62,311 bases of DNA from Saprospiraceae bacterium. GTDB lineage: Bacteria > Bacteroidota > Bacteroidia > Chitinophagales > Saprospiraceae. Position 1 is the first letter of the stretch; the number at the start of each line of letters is the position of its first letter. The position numbers and the translations under genes are program-made. Below, piece after piece: positions 35,169-44,541 of the stretch. Location of the stretch: NCBI GenBank assembly GCA_020436935.1, contig JAGQWX010000029.1:1-62311 (forward strand), in the 5' to 3' direction. The notes beneath the pieces are model-generated. The model was given only the letters and a program-made list of their open reading frames with translations. It was not told the origin of the DNA and searched no databases.

Positions 35169-36764
35169 TTATTGCTTAATGAATGTTTTAACTATTTGAT
35201 ATTTTTCTCCGTCAACCCTAAGTACTAAGTAATAACTACCTGGTGTAAGGGCACGAACATCGAGACTACCATTGTCCAGTAATCTGCCGGATGTAATTTT
35301 TTGTCCAGTTCTGTCAAACAAGTCAAAGGAGAACTTTTTATTTTCCAGACTACTCACGATGAGTTCGTGTTGTGCAGGATTGGGGTACAACAGGATTTCG
35401 TCAGTGATTTGATCTTCAATACCAGTAGAAATCCTTGTGAATGTATAATTAAGTTCAGCAGTGCTACCAGACTCGAGTGCAATGCTTACTGTATCTGAGC
35501 CAAATTCAGGATGTGAGAAAACAATCTTGTAGTCAACATTTGGAGTTAAACCTATTTTATAACTCCCATCATTACCGAATCTTTCAATGTCTGTATCCAA
35601 TACTTTGATCATGCTTCCTTTGAGCGTGTCAATGACACCATTCGTGTTGACCAGGGTAGTTCCTGATAAATAGGCACCCTTTACATAGCTTGGTTGAAAC
35701 ACGAATAGTCCATTATTGATATCACTGACCAGCAATAAGCCTGATGGAAGATATGGATACGCACCCCAATCACCTAAAAACAGAGATCCAGATGCCGGCA
35801 ATGCTGTTGTATAGGTGTCATAACTGCCGACCTTGATGATATTGGCAGGATCAGAAACATCATTGATGATAACACCGTCCGTATACCAGCTGGTAATGGC
35901 AAAATCACCTAAAATGTGCGTGTTATGAGGAATCACTCGCGTATTACCAGGGTTGGTTTTATAGCGATCCAGAAATTTTATATTGCTAACATCGCTGATG
36001 TCGTAAGATTCCAAAAATCCAGAGGCAACTTCATCAGTGGTAAAGAGTGTTTTTCCGTCTGGAGAAGCCCATGCATTATGTGTAAAATTTCGACCGGAAC
36101 GGCCTCTGCCGATTTCAAGGGGATTGGATTTGTCGGTAACATCATATATTCCAAAGCCTGAACTAAGCTCTGAGCTAAACAATGTGTCATTCCTGACAAA
36201 TGCGTCATGTGAGTAAAACTCGTTGGTCGCACTCATGTAAACCGGATTGTTCGGATCTTGATTCAGGTCTAATATCATCACACCTCTCTTGCTGATGTTA
36301 TGACCTGATATATAAGCAAATCCTTTATTGTCAATAAAGAGATTATGGGCCCTTAAAAAACGGGCATTTGACCCACCAATGTTGAGTGTTGGTTTCCATT
36401 GTGTATGAGAAAATGTATCGGGAGCATTGGTAACATCTATAATGGTAAGGCCAAATGTATCCTGGTCGTGTGTAATGTAAAGATGATTGTTCCAATACTT
36501 GATATCCCGCCAAACTGAACGCGCTCCCCGAGCACTATATATGAGATGGATGTCAGATGTATCCTTAAGGCTATAAATTCTGGTTTCGCTTCGGGTACCT
36601 ATTACAGCATATTCATTGCCGTTTTTATCAACAAAGCCCCAGATATCGTTGCAATCTTCCTCAATATCCTCATGGTAAACGAGATTGATATTTGAGTTTT
36701 GAGCGAATAGCGAATAGTTTGCGAGCAAGAGTAAATAGCAAATTAAGTTTTTGAAATCCATCAT
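35169..36764 (-). CDS. Choice-of-anchor B protein with T9SS type A sorting domain
   Basis: The 531-residue protein has a signal peptide (1-21, ending FAQ) and a beta-propeller made of LVIVD-type repeats (about 30-365), including LTIIDVTNAPD, YDVTDKSNPLE, YDISDVSNIK and INDVSDPANI. A short beta-rich domain and a C-terminal T9SS type A domain (about 455-531, with LYPNPAQHELIVSS and a final YQIVKTFIKQ) follow. It is predicted surface-exposed; the propeller probably mediates binding. It lies 6 bases after lptE and 10 before dapB, which is unusual company for a secreted protein. Confidence 0.88.
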   Translation of the reverse strand: MMDFKNLICYLLLLANYSLFAQNSNINLVYHEDIEEDCNDIWGFVDKNGNEYAVIGTRSETRIYSLKDTSDIHLIYSARGARSVWRDIKYWNNHLYITHDQDTFGLTIIDVTNAPDTFSHTQWKPTLNIGGSNARFLRAHNLFIDNKGFAYISGHNISKRGVMILDLNQDPNNPVYMSATNEFYSHDAFVRNDTLFSSELSSGFGIYDVTDKSNPLEIGRGRSGRNFTHNAWASPDGKTLFTTDEVASGFLESYDISDVSNIKFLDRYKTNPGNTRVIPHNTHILGDFAITSWYTDGVIINDVSDPANIIKVGSYDTYTTALPASGSLFLGDWGAYPYLPSGLLLVSDINNGLFVFQPSYVKGAYLSGTTLVNTNGVIDTLKGSMIKVLDTDIERFGNDGSYKIGLTPNVDYKIVFSHPEFGSDTVSIALESGSTAELNYTFTRISTGIEDQITDEILLYPNPAQHELIVSSLENKKFSFDLFDRTGQKITSGRLLDNGSLDVRALTPGSYYLVLRVDGEKYQIVKTFIKQ

Positions 36765-36770
36765 AGTGTT

Positions 36771-37277
36771 TTACCAGGTTGTAAATGTATCGTTGAAAAT
36801 TCTTTCTGTTATTTGGGCAAAAATTTTGGTAATGAGATCATCCTGAACATTGGACAGATCCTCATCGCCAGGATAAGTTTGAAAAAAACTAAAGTTTTTG
36901 GTATAGTTGGCTTTTTCGTCCTTATTATTTTCATAAACTACATTGACCGTGATCTCGAGTTTATTTAGTGCGACAGTGTTGCCTTCCTGAGGAGCTTCGG
37001 CAGAAATATTATAAGAGACGACGTCTCCGCTGAACAAAATGTCCGGATCAATTTCCTGATATTTCAACCTGGATTCATTTCTGATTTTTGTTCTCAGAGC
37101 TTCGGCAAACCTGACTTCAATATCAGTTGGTGCGGCAAGCGTTTTGTTCTTGAAATCTGAAACATAAAATGTTGTAATCTCGGGTGGAATGGAGATACCT
37201 TTAAAACTATAACAAACGCATGAACTAAATGTAGTGATCACAGCAAGCAATAAACAAAAATGCCAGATTTTACCCAT
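36771..37277 (-). CDS. lptE: LPS-assembly lipoprotein LptE family
   Basis: The protein is 168 residues from ATG 37277. A longer in-frame version runs into the preceding sigma-54 gene and lacks a signal. The chosen start gives a lipoprotein signal (lipobox FSSC, Cys 20) and the Bacteroidota LptE pattern: CYSFKGISIPPEITTFYVSDFKN, an NESRLKY block and the DLITKIFAQITERIFNDTF C-terminal helix. LptE plugs the LptD barrel that inserts LPS into the outer membrane. The position after the sigma-54 activator is the standard one in the phylum. Confidence 0.85.
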   Translation of the reverse strand: MGKIWHFCLLLAVITTFSSCVCYSFKGISIPPEITTFYVSDFKNKTLAAPTDIEVRFAEALRTKIRNESRLKYQEIDPDILFSGDVVSYNISAEAPQEGNTVALNKLEITVNVVYENNKDEKANYTKNFSFFQTYPGDEDLSNVQDDLITKIFAQITERIFNDTFTTW

Positions 37278-37290
37278 AATACTCAAATGG

Positions 37291-38574
37291 TTATTCTTCA
37301 ATATCGTACTGCTTGATTTTTCTGTATAACGTTCTTTCACTGATGCCAAGTTCATCTGCCGCATCCTTCCTTTTTCCACCGTATTTTTTCAATGCTTTTT
37401 TGATCATGCTTTTCTCCATGTCTTCAAGCGAGAGATTTTCTTCTACTACTTCTGTCTGATGATACTTGTCAACCGCGGACTGATCGAGAATGATGGGTTT
37501 ATTTGCAGACATATCTGTTGGCATATCAAAATCATCGTGGTCATCTAAACTATTGGAGCCATAATACTTGTCCAGGGGACTTTTAGTTTCGGGCGCTGCA
37601 ACCAATTGCCTGACATCCCTAGGATCAGGAACAGATAAGTTGTTGGATTTTATAAGGTTGTAAACCAGTCCTTTAAGGTCATTAAGATCTGATTTCATAT
37701 CCAGAAGGAACTTGTAGAGAATTTCCCTTTCATGGAAGTTCTCAGATTCCTTACCATTGTTTTGAATGGACGCAGGTAAATTTCTCTTTTCAAGTTGGGG
37801 CGCTATTTGCACTAGAGTTTCAACAGTGATGTTTTTGTTTTCTGATAAAACAGAAAGTTGTTCCACCAGATTTTTCAATTCACGAATATTTCCCGGCCAT
37901 CGGTAGTTTTCCATCATTACTCTTGCATAATCGTCCAGTTCTATGCTTTCAGTCTTATATTTTTCTGCAAAATCAACCGCAAACTTCCGAAAAAGCATGT
38001 AAATATCTTCTCTGCGCTCATGCAATGCAGGAACAATAATCGGAACGGTATTGAGCCTATAATACAAATCTTCTCTAAACTTACCTTTTTTGATTTGTTT
38101 TTCAAGATCAATATTCGTGGCTGCTATGACCCTTACGTCAGTATTGAGAACTTTGGATGATCCAACCCTGAGAAACTCTCCTGATTCTAATACCCTCAAC
38201 AAATAAGATTGGGTATCAAGCGGCATTTCCCCAATTTCATCCAGGAATATGGTGCCGCCATTGACTGTTTCAAAGTATCCTTTTCGTTCTGCCATTGCCC
38301 CCGTAAACGATCCTTTTTCGTGACCAAACAATTCTGAATTGATGGTTCCTTCTGGAATGGCTCCACAGTTGATGGCAATAAAATTGTTGTGCTTCCTTTT
38401 GCTGAGGTCGTGAATGACCCTGCTGAATACTTCTTTACCGACTCCGCTTTCACCTCTGATAAGTACAGTCAGATCTGTATTGGCCACTCTGATAGCAGTG
38501 CTCAAGGCCCTGTCTATGCCTTCACTTCGTCCAATGATGCCAAATCGTTGTTTTACAGATTGAATGCTCGTCAT
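37291..38574 (-). CDS. Sigma-54-dependent transcriptional activator without receiver domain
   Basis: The 427-residue protein is an AAA+ enhancer-binding protein: Walker A GESGVGKE (41-48), the sigma-54 contact loop GSFTGA (88-93; canonical form is GAFTGA), Walker B GTIFLDEIGEM, the R-finger region and a Fis-type helix-turn-helix at the C-terminus (about 385-425). It has no N-terminal receiver or sensor domain, so the signal must come from elsewhere. Gaps of 13 bases to miaB and to lptE place it inside the operon, the usual arrangement in Bacteroidota. Confidence 0.9.
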   Translation of the reverse strand: MTSIQSVKQRFGIIGRSEGIDRALSTAIRVANTDLTVLIRGESGVGKEVFSRVIHDLSKRKHNNFIAINCGAIPEGTINSELFGHEKGSFTGAMAERKGYFETVNGGTIFLDEIGEMPLDTQSYLLRVLESGEFLRVGSSKVLNTDVRVIAATNIDLEKQIKKGKFREDLYYRLNTVPIIVPALHERREDIYMLFRKFAVDFAEKYKTESIELDDYARVMMENYRWPGNIRELKNLVEQLSVLSENKNITVETLVQIAPQLEKRNLPASIQNNGKESENFHEREILYKFLLDMKSDLNDLKGLVYNLIKSNNLSVPDPRDVRQLVAAPETKSPLDKYYGSNSLDDHDDFDMPTDMSANKPIILDQSAVDKYHQTEVVEENLSLEDMEKSMIKKALKKYGGKRKDAADELGISERTLYRKIKQYDIEE

Positions 38575-38587
38575 AGGTGATAAAAAT

Positions 38588-40021
38588 TTAAAGGGTAACC
38601 AAATCGCCCAGTAAAGTTGCGCTGTTGGCGTCTCTTACCTTCACATATACATAATCACCAGGTTTGTGACTGCCTGATTTGGGAAATACAATCATTTTGT
38701 TTTGTGAATTTCTTCCTTTCCATTCCTCGCTGGACTTTCTGGAGTCACCTTCAATCAAGACTTTGAATGTTTTTCCGATATCCGCAAGATTGTGCTGCAA
38801 AGAGACTCTGTTTTGAATGGCAATGATTTCATTGAGCCTTTCCTTCTTAATCTCCAGGGGTACATCATCGACCAATTTTTTGGCGGCTGGTGTTCCTGGT
38901 CTTTCAGAATAATAAAACATATAAGACATGCTGTATCTGGCCCATTCAATCATCGAACAACTGTCCTTGTGTTCTTCGTCTGTTTCAGTACAAAATCCGG
39001 CGATGATGTCAGAGCTGATCGCACAATCTGGCATAATCCTATATATGGCTTCCACTCGGTTTTGGTACCATTCCCGGTCATAGGTTCTATTCATCAGATC
39101 AAGAATTCTGCTGTTTCCGCTTTGCACCGGTAAGTGAATGTATTTGCAAATGTTTTCATAGGCTGCCATTGTATGCAATACTTCATCTGTGATGTCCTTG
39201 GGGTGTGAAGTAGAAAACCTTACCCGTAAATCCGAATTTACTTCTGCCACTTCCTTCAGGAGCTGAGCAAAATTGACGACTGAATTTGTTTCAGGATTTG
39301 TCCATTTATAAGAGTCAACATTTTGCCCCAGTAAGGTTACTTCACGGTATCCTTTTTCAAACAGATGCTGTGCTTCTGATATAATTGAAAATGCATCCCG
39401 GCTCCTTTCCCTTCCACGTGTAAACGGCACAACACAGAACGAACACATGTTATCGCAGCCTCTCATGATGGAGATAAATGCAGAAACGCCATTGCTGTCC
39501 AACCTCAGTGGAGATATGTCAGCATAGGTTTCCTCTCTTGATAAAAAGACGTTGATGCCTTTTTCTCCGTCATCCGCAGTTTGTACCAGTGACGGCAAAT
39601 CCCTGTAAGCATCGGGCCCTACGACAAGGTCCACTAACTTTTCCTCTTCTAAGAATTTAGCTTTGAGGCGTTCCGCCATACAACCAAGTACGCCGATCAA
39701 CATGCCGGGGTTTTTGGTTTTGAGCTGATTGAAGACCTGCAACCTTTTTCTTACAGTCTCCTCAGCCTTCTCTCTGATGGAGCAAGTATTGACCAAAACC
39801 AGATCAGCTGATTCCATGATTCTTGTAGGTGCAAATCCAACTTCAGATAAAATGGATGCTACAATCTCAGAATCACTGAAATTCATCTGGCAGCCGTAAC
39901 TTTCGATATAAAATTTTCTTTTCCCGTCGGCATGGATATCCTCAAAAAAGATGGCTTCACCCTGACGGTTTTCATCTATCTCTTTTCTGATACCCGGCAG
40001 GGTAGGATTATTATCGTACAT
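38588..40021 (-). CDS. miaB: tRNA-2-methylthio-N6-dimethylallyladenosine synthase
   Basis: The 477-residue protein has the three MiaB regions: an N-terminal UPF0004 domain with [13 protein letters not shown], a radical SAM motif CxxxCxxC ([22 protein letters not shown]) and a C-terminal TRAM domain (about 415-475). It methylthiolates i6A37 in tRNAs that read UNN codons. It is the first gene of the operon, with a -7 box 26 bases upstream of the ATG. Confidence 0.95.
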   Translation of the reverse strand: MYDNNPTLPGIRKEIDENRQGEAIFFEDIHADGKRKFYIESYGCQMNFSDSEIVASILSEVGFAPTRIMESADLVLVNTCSIREKAEETVRKRLQVFNQLKTKNPGMLIGVLGCMAERLKAKFLEEEKLVDLVVGPDAYRDLPSLVQTADDGEKGINVFLSREETYADISPLRLDSNGVSAFISIMRGCDNMCSFCVVPFTRGRERSRDAFSIISEAQHLFEKGYREVTLLGQNVDSYKWTNPETNSVVNFAQLLKEVAEVNSDLRVRFSTSHPKDITDEVLHTMAAYENICKYIHLPVQSGNSRILDLMNRTYDREWYQNRVEAIYRIMPDCAISSDIIAGFCTETDEEHKDSCSMIEWARYSMSYMFYYSERPGTPAAKKLVDDVPLEIKKERLNEIIAIQNRVSLQHNLADIGKTFKVLIEGDSRKSSEEWKGRNSQNKMIVFPKSGSHKPGDYVYVKVRDANSATLLGDLVTL

Positions 40022-40047
40022 TAAAATCTAAGTTTCTTTTGAGGCGG

Positions 40048-40055
40048 CAAATGTA
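40048..40055 (-). promoter_or_regulatory. Putative -7 box (TACATTTG)
   Basis: Matches TAnnTTTG on the minus strand, 26 bases upstream of the miaB ATG. A TTTG lies 24 bases further up (40080-40083), slightly beyond the usual -33 spacing. Confidence 0.5.
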
Positions 40056-40111
40056 CAATAAATATAAAGATATATATGACAAAATGTCACATCCTTGTGT
40101 TAATCTTTTCT

Positions 40112-41209
40112 TTATTCCACCACATGAACTCCTTGGAATCCCTCTTCAAATGCGGTGAATATGGCAGGAAAACCTACACCAATGCTGGATATCTTATTGT
40201 GCATACCTATTGCTCTTGCGGGCCTTACAGTCACCATGCTGATGACTTCGCTAGTTGAAGCGCCGAAAATGCTTTGCGCTGTTTGCATGGCTTCCGGCAT
40301 GGAAATGGCTGCTCCCGCGAGGGTGTTTTTGCGGTTGATGTAAGCTCCATTTACCAGTTGAGCATCAAAATTTTCCCACTGAAAACTAGTTTTTTTTCTA
40401 CCGAGGAATAGTGCATCAGTGATTAATAGGATTGAGGAAGGATTAACCTTGTAGGCGAGTCTGGCCATTTCAAGGCTCAAATGAAGCCCGTCCAGAATAA
40501 TTGGATTATATACATTTTCTCTCAACAATGCTGCCAGTGCAAGTCCCGGTTCTCTGTGGTGAAGCCCGGACATGGCATTGTACAAATGAGTTGTTAACCT
40601 GACACCAAGATCAAATGCATGGTTGGCTTGCTCAAAACTTGCGTTGGAATGTCCAATAGAAACGTTTATTCCTTCACGCATCAGGTAATTGATCTGATTA
40701 TCATGGAAGAGCTCAGGTGCCAAAGTCCATATTTTTATGACATCTCTACCTGCCTCAACGATATTTTTCAATTCTTCATCAGAAGGATTTCGAACATATT
40801 CCGCAGGATGAGCTCCTCGTTTTTCAAAGCTGATAAAAGGCCCTTCAAGATGTAGACCCAATATGCCGGAAGATGTTTTTTTAGACTTATATTCTGAGCT
40901 TACCTGGAGTCCTTTGATGATTTGTGATTGGGCAGAAGTAATTAAGGCAGGCATACAATAATATGCTCCTGTTTCCTTGCTGGCAGTTTCGATATCTTCC
41001 AGAGCTGCATGATCGACACAAGAAGTGAAATAATGATCATAACCTCCATTCAGGTGAATATCAATAAAAGCCGGAGCCAAATTTTCAAAGTCAAACGGAC
41101 CCGAAGTATCTTCTATGCTGACAATTTTACCATCCTGAAAACCGACGGTCTTGTTGAGCAAATGGCTTTCTCCGGTATATAAATTTCTCGTGCTTATTTT
41201 TTTGATCAT
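40112..41209 (-). CDS. nagA: N-acetylglucosamine-6-phosphate deacetylase
   Basis: The 365-residue protein has the NagA amidohydrolase layout: APAFIDIHLNGGYDH near the N-terminus, the metal-ligand Glu in LHLEGPF, His in SIGHSNAS, His in THLYNAMSGLHHREPG and the catalytic Asp in LITDALFLG. It deacetylates GlcNAc-6-P to GlcN-6-P for use in glycolysis or wall synthesis. Together with AnmK at 25 kb it suggests recycling of cell-wall amino sugars. No nagB is present; the gene stands alone behind its own -7 box. Confidence 0.93.
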   Translation of the reverse strand: MIKKISTRNLYTGESHLLNKTVGFQDGKIVSIEDTSGPFDFENLAPAFIDIHLNGGYDHYFTSCVDHAALEDIETASKETGAYYCMPALITSAQSQIIKGLQVSSEYKSKKTSSGILGLHLEGPFISFEKRGAHPAEYVRNPSDEELKNIVEAGRDVIKIWTLAPELFHDNQINYLMREGINVSIGHSNASFEQANHAFDLGVRLTTHLYNAMSGLHHREPGLALAALLRENVYNPIILDGLHLSLEMARLAYKVNPSSILLITDALFLGRKKTSFQWENFDAQLVNGAYINRKNTLAGAAISMPEAMQTAQSIFGASTSEVISMVTVRPARAIGMHNKISSIGVGFPAIFTAFEEGFQGVHVVE

Positions 41210-41241
41210 GCAATTGAAATGGTAAAATATCTGAATGCCCG

Positions 41242-41249
41242 CAAATATA
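41242..41249 (-). promoter_or_regulatory. Putative -7 box (TATATTTG)
   Basis: Matches TAnnTTTG on the minus strand, 33 bases upstream of the nagA ATG. Confidence 0.5.
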
Positions 41250-41383
41250 ACATTTGTATCGCCCGTATTTATCTATGGGAAATTGACTTTCAACAAAATC
41301 GGGTAAGAATAAATAGTGTGCTTTTTCAGTTCAACTGCTTTGTTCTAAAATCGCAAAATTTTAGGGAAAGGGCAATTTTTTGA

Positions 41384-41391
41384 TATCTTTG
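41384..41391 (+). promoter_or_regulatory. Putative -7 box (TATCTTTG)
   Basis: Matches TAnnTTTG, 21 bases before the ATG of the SDR gene; it would drive the lipid-type gene cluster from 41412. Confidence 0.5.
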
Positions 41392-41411
41392 AGCCTGCTT
41401 ATTTAGGGTAT

Positions 41412-42209
41412 ATGTATGGAAACTTTTTTACCGGCAAGACTGTATGGCTTACCGGCGCATCTTCTGGTATTGGGAAAGCACTCGCTGTTGAGTTGTCAAG
41501 AGCAGGCGCCGTACTGATTACCACTTCCAGAAACGCTCAACAGTTAGAAGCAATGAGAGCCATGCTTCCTTTTCCTGAAAAGTGTCATATTTTTCCAGCT
41601 GATTTGGGTGACGAACAGCAGGTCAAAGCCGTGGCTGAAGAGGTAAAAAGCCGACACTCTGTCGACATCTTGTTCCTCAATGCCGGTATCTCCCAAAGAA
41701 GCCTGGCGAAGGACACTCCTGTTGATGTGGACAGAAAGCTAATGGAGGTCAATTTTTTCTCATCAGTAATACTTTCAAAGTCTTTACTGCCGGACATGTT
41801 AGAAAAGAAGTCAGGGCATTTTGCTGTTATTAGTAGTGTTACCGGGCACATCGGTGCACCTTTCAGATCGGGTTATGCAGCCTCAAAACACGCCATTCAC
41901 GGATTTTTTGAAAGTCTTTGGGCTGAGAATGCCAATGCTGGAATAGACATCAGCATCATCAGTCCGGGATACATCCATACCAATATCTCGGTCAATGCTT
42001 TGACCGCAGATGGAACACCTCAAAATTCCATGGATGAAAATACCGGTAAGGGCATGTCTCCGGAAGAAATGGCCCAAAAAGTATTGAAAGGAATTTCAAA
42101 AAAGAAGAAAGAAATTTATGTCGGCGGAAAAGAAATCCTGGGGATTTATCTCAAGCGTTTCATCCCGGCATTGTATTATAGAATCATTAGAAATTATAAG
42201 AAACCATGA
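41412..42209 (+). CDS. SDR-family oxidoreductase, candidate 3-keto-lipid reductase
   Basis: The 265-residue classical short-chain dehydrogenase has the cofactor motif TGASSGIG (14-21), NAG (90-92), the catalytic Ser in VISSVTG and Y155-x3-K159 in YAASK. Its sequence is of the DHRS7-like type. The next gene overlaps by 4 bases (ATGA) and encodes an alpha-oxoamine synthase, so reduction of the 3-keto long-chain base made by that enzyme is a plausible role, as in sphingolipid or sulfonolipid synthesis. This is an inference from context. Confidence 0.85.
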   Translation: MYGNFFTGKTVWLTGASSGIGKALAVELSRAGAVLITTSRNAQQLEAMRAMLPFPEKCHIFPADLGDEQQVKAVAEEVKSRHSVDILFLNAGISQRSLAKDTPVDVDRKLMEVNFFSSVILSKSLLPDMLEKKSGHFAVISSVTGHIGAPFRSGYAASKHAIHGFFESLWAENANAGIDISIISPGYIHTNISVNALTADGTPQNSMDENTGKGMSPEEMAQKVLKGISKKKKEIYVGGKEILGIYLKRFIPALYYRIIRNYKKP

Positions 42210-43456
42210 GTGATATTTTTGAAAGAATCAGGCATAACATGGGGCCATTGGGTCAATATGCTGATGCTGCTGAGGGGTATTATATTTTCCCTAAACTTGA
42301 GGGAGAGCTGGGCAACAGAATGATGTTCCATGGAAAGGAAGTCATCATGTGGTCTATCAATGATTATCTTGGATTGGCCAACCATCCGGAGGTAAGAAAA
42401 GTAGATGGTGAAGTATTCGGGCAATATGGTCTGGCATACCCGATGGGAGCCAGAATGATGAGTGGCAATACTGATGCGCATGATGCTCTGGAAAAAGATT
42501 TGGCTTCATTTGTTCAGAAAGAACAGGCTCTTTTAGTCAATTTCGGTTACCAGGGTATGGTATCTGCCATCGATTGTCTGCTCAGCAGGAGGGATGTAGT
42601 GGTGTATGATGCTGATTGTCATGCTTGTATAGTTGATGGCCTCAGACTTCACGCCGGCAAACGTTTTTCATATAAACACAATGACGTTGCCAGTCTGGAA
42701 AAACATCTTCAAAACGCACAAAAAATTGCGAACGAAGCAGGCGGCGGCGTACTTGTCATTACTGAAGGTGTATTTGGAATGCAGGGCGAACAGGGTAAAC
42801 TTGCTGAAATTGTAAGACTCAAGCAAGACTATAATTTCAGACTATTGGTAGACGATGCTCACGGTTTTGGAACTCTTGGAAAGACAGGTGCGGGTGCTGG
42901 TGAGGAGCAAGGAGTACAAGATCAGATAGATATTTACTTCTCAACTTTTGCTAAGTCTATGGGAAGCATTGGTGCTTTCTTCGCAGGAGATTTTGACATC
43001 ATGCGATACCTCAAGTACAATATGCGCTCACAGATATTTGCAAAGTCAATGCCTATTGGTCAGGTGCTTGCCAACCACAAAAGGTTGATTTTGCTCAAGT
43101 CTCATCCAGAAATGAAGGACAGGCTTTGGAGAAACGTAAACTATTTGCAGGAGGGTTTAAGAGAAGCCGGTTTTGATATAGGCAACACCAACAGCTGTGT
43201 CACTCCGGTCTTTATGCATGGAACGGTAGAAGAGGCAACTGCTCTGGTACAGGATTTGAGAGAGGCTTACCACATATTTTGCTCTATAGTCGTATATCCG
43301 GTTATTCCCAAAGGTAAAATTCTGCTTCGCCTCATTCCGACAGCAAGTCACGAAATAGAAGATATTGAAATTACCATAAAAGCCTTCCTGGAAGTGAAAG
43401 ATAAATTGAAATCAGGAGCTTATCAAAGATCAGAAATCATCATTCCAGAAAAATAA
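42206..43456 (+). CDS. PLP-dependent alpha-oxoamine synthase (serine palmitoyltransferase/KBL-like)
   Basis: The 416-residue fold-type I enzyme has the PLP lysine K250 (STFAKSMGSIG), the PLP-ring aspartate in LLVDDAHGFGTLGKTGAG and the N-terminal NDYLGLANHPEV motif. Alpha-oxoamine synthases condense an amino acid with an acyl thioester: serine (sphingolipid), cysteate (sulfonolipid/capnine), alanine (biotin) or glycine (aminoacetone). The sequence is distant from biotin and KBL enzymes and sits with an SDR, which favours long-chain base synthesis. It is co-translated with the SDR and followed by a VOC gene. Confidence 0.8.
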   Translation: MSDIFERIRHNMGPLGQYADAAEGYYIFPKLEGELGNRMMFHGKEVIMWSINDYLGLANHPEVRKVDGEVFGQYGLAYPMGARMMSGNTDAHDALEKDLASFVQKEQALLVNFGYQGMVSAIDCLLSRRDVVVYDADCHACIVDGLRLHAGKRFSYKHNDVASLEKHLQNAQKIANEAGGGVLVITEGVFGMQGEQGKLAEIVRLKQDYNFRLLVDDAHGFGTLGKTGAGAGEEQGVQDQIDIYFSTFAKSMGSIGAFFAGDFDIMRYLKYNMRSQIFAKSMPIGQVLANHKRLILLKSHPEMKDRLWRNVNYLQEGLREAGFDIGNTNSCVTPVFMHGTVEEATALVQDLREAYHIFCSIVVYPVIPKGKILLRLIPTASHEIEDIEITIKAFLEVKDKLKSGAYQRSEIIIPEK

Positions 43457-43462
43457 TTGGTT

Positions 43463-44521
43463 ATGTCTTATCAGATTTGTGGAATCCAGCAGGTTGGATT
43501 AGGTAATAAAGATGTCCATGCGACCTGGAAATTCTATAGAAAAAACCTGGGCATGGATATGCCGATTTTTGATGAAGAAGCAAAGGCCGGGCTCATGTTG
43601 CCATATACAAATGGCCAGGTGCTCAGCAGACATGCAATTCTGGCATTAAACTTCCAGGGTGGTGGAGGACTTGAAATTTGGCAACACAAAGAGCATATAC
43701 CCCAGGATCCATCTTTTGTGCCAGAGCTGGGAGATACAGGTATATATATACTTAAGTTTAAAGCCAAGGACATTGACAAACTCTACCATCAGTTGAAAAG
43801 CAATGGTGTCCATATGCTCAGCAACCTTACTTCAACTCCCAATTGGCTCAAGCATTTCTATTTTGAGGATGATGCGAAAAACATTATTGAAGCTGTTGAA
43901 GCCTATGACTGGTATGCAGATGTAGGTTTGGCCTCCGGGGGAGTTTATGGCTGTACAATTGGTGTTTCAGACATGGACGTTTCTCTCAATTTTTACGCAG
44001 ACATATTGGGATACGATCACATCATATTTGATGAGACATCCACCTTCCAGGATTTTTCTACACTACCAGGCGGAAATGGAAAATTCAGAAGAGTGATTCT
44101 TGGACACAGCAAAAACCGAAAAGGACCTTTTGCAGATTTGTTGGGGTCAAGCCAAATAGAATTGGTGCAAAAGCTCGAAGGAAGTCCTAGAAAAATATAT
44201 GCTGACAGGTTATGGGGTGATCCAGGATTCATTCATTTGTGTTTCGACATTATTGGTATGGATGACCTCAAACAAAAATGTCTTGAAGCTGGCCATCCAT
44301 TCACGATAGATAGCGACGGTAGCTTTGATATGGGAGAAGCGGCAGGAAGATTTTGTTATATCGAAGATCCTGATGGTACATTGATTGAATTTGTTGAAAC
44401 TCATAAAGTGCCAATACTTAAAAAGCTCAACTGGTACCTCAATCTCAAAAACAGACCAAGAGACAAGTCCTTGCCCAGATGGATGCTTAAAGCCATGTCC
44501 TGGACAAGAATAAAGGATTGA
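43463..44521 (+). CDS. Double-domain VOC-family protein
   Basis: I use ATG 43463 (352 residues); an in-frame TTG lies two codons earlier. The protein contains two vicinal-oxygen-chelate domains (about 5-145 and 158-320), each with the beta-alpha-beta-beta-beta pattern: CGIQQVGLGNKDVHATWKFY and CTIGVSDMDVSLNFYADILGY. Members include glyoxalases and extradiol dioxygenases; potential metal ligands (His, Glu near IEFVETH) are present in the second half. It follows the oxoamine synthase by 6 bases. Function in this cluster is unknown. Confidence 0.8.
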   Translation: MSYQICGIQQVGLGNKDVHATWKFYRKNLGMDMPIFDEEAKAGLMLPYTNGQVLSRHAILALNFQGGGGLEIWQHKEHIPQDPSFVPELGDTGIYILKFKAKDIDKLYHQLKSNGVHMLSNLTSTPNWLKHFYFEDDAKNIIEAVEAYDWYADVGLASGGVYGCTIGVSDMDVSLNFYADILGYDHIIFDETSTFQDFSTLPGGNGKFRRVILGHSKNRKGPFADLLGSSQIELVQKLEGSPRKIYADRLWGDPGFIHLCFDIIGMDDLKQKCLEAGHPFTIDSDGSFDMGEAAGRFCYIEDPDGTLIEFVETHKVPILKKLNWYLNLKNRPRDKSLPRWMLKAMSWTRIKD

Positions 44522-44541
44522 TCATTTTTAAAGTTATTACG

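Noticed and set aside
37278-37379. N-terminal extension of lptE into the sigma-54 gene
   Set aside because: The extension has no signal peptide and overlaps coding sequence; ATG 37277 gives a proper lipoprotein signal.
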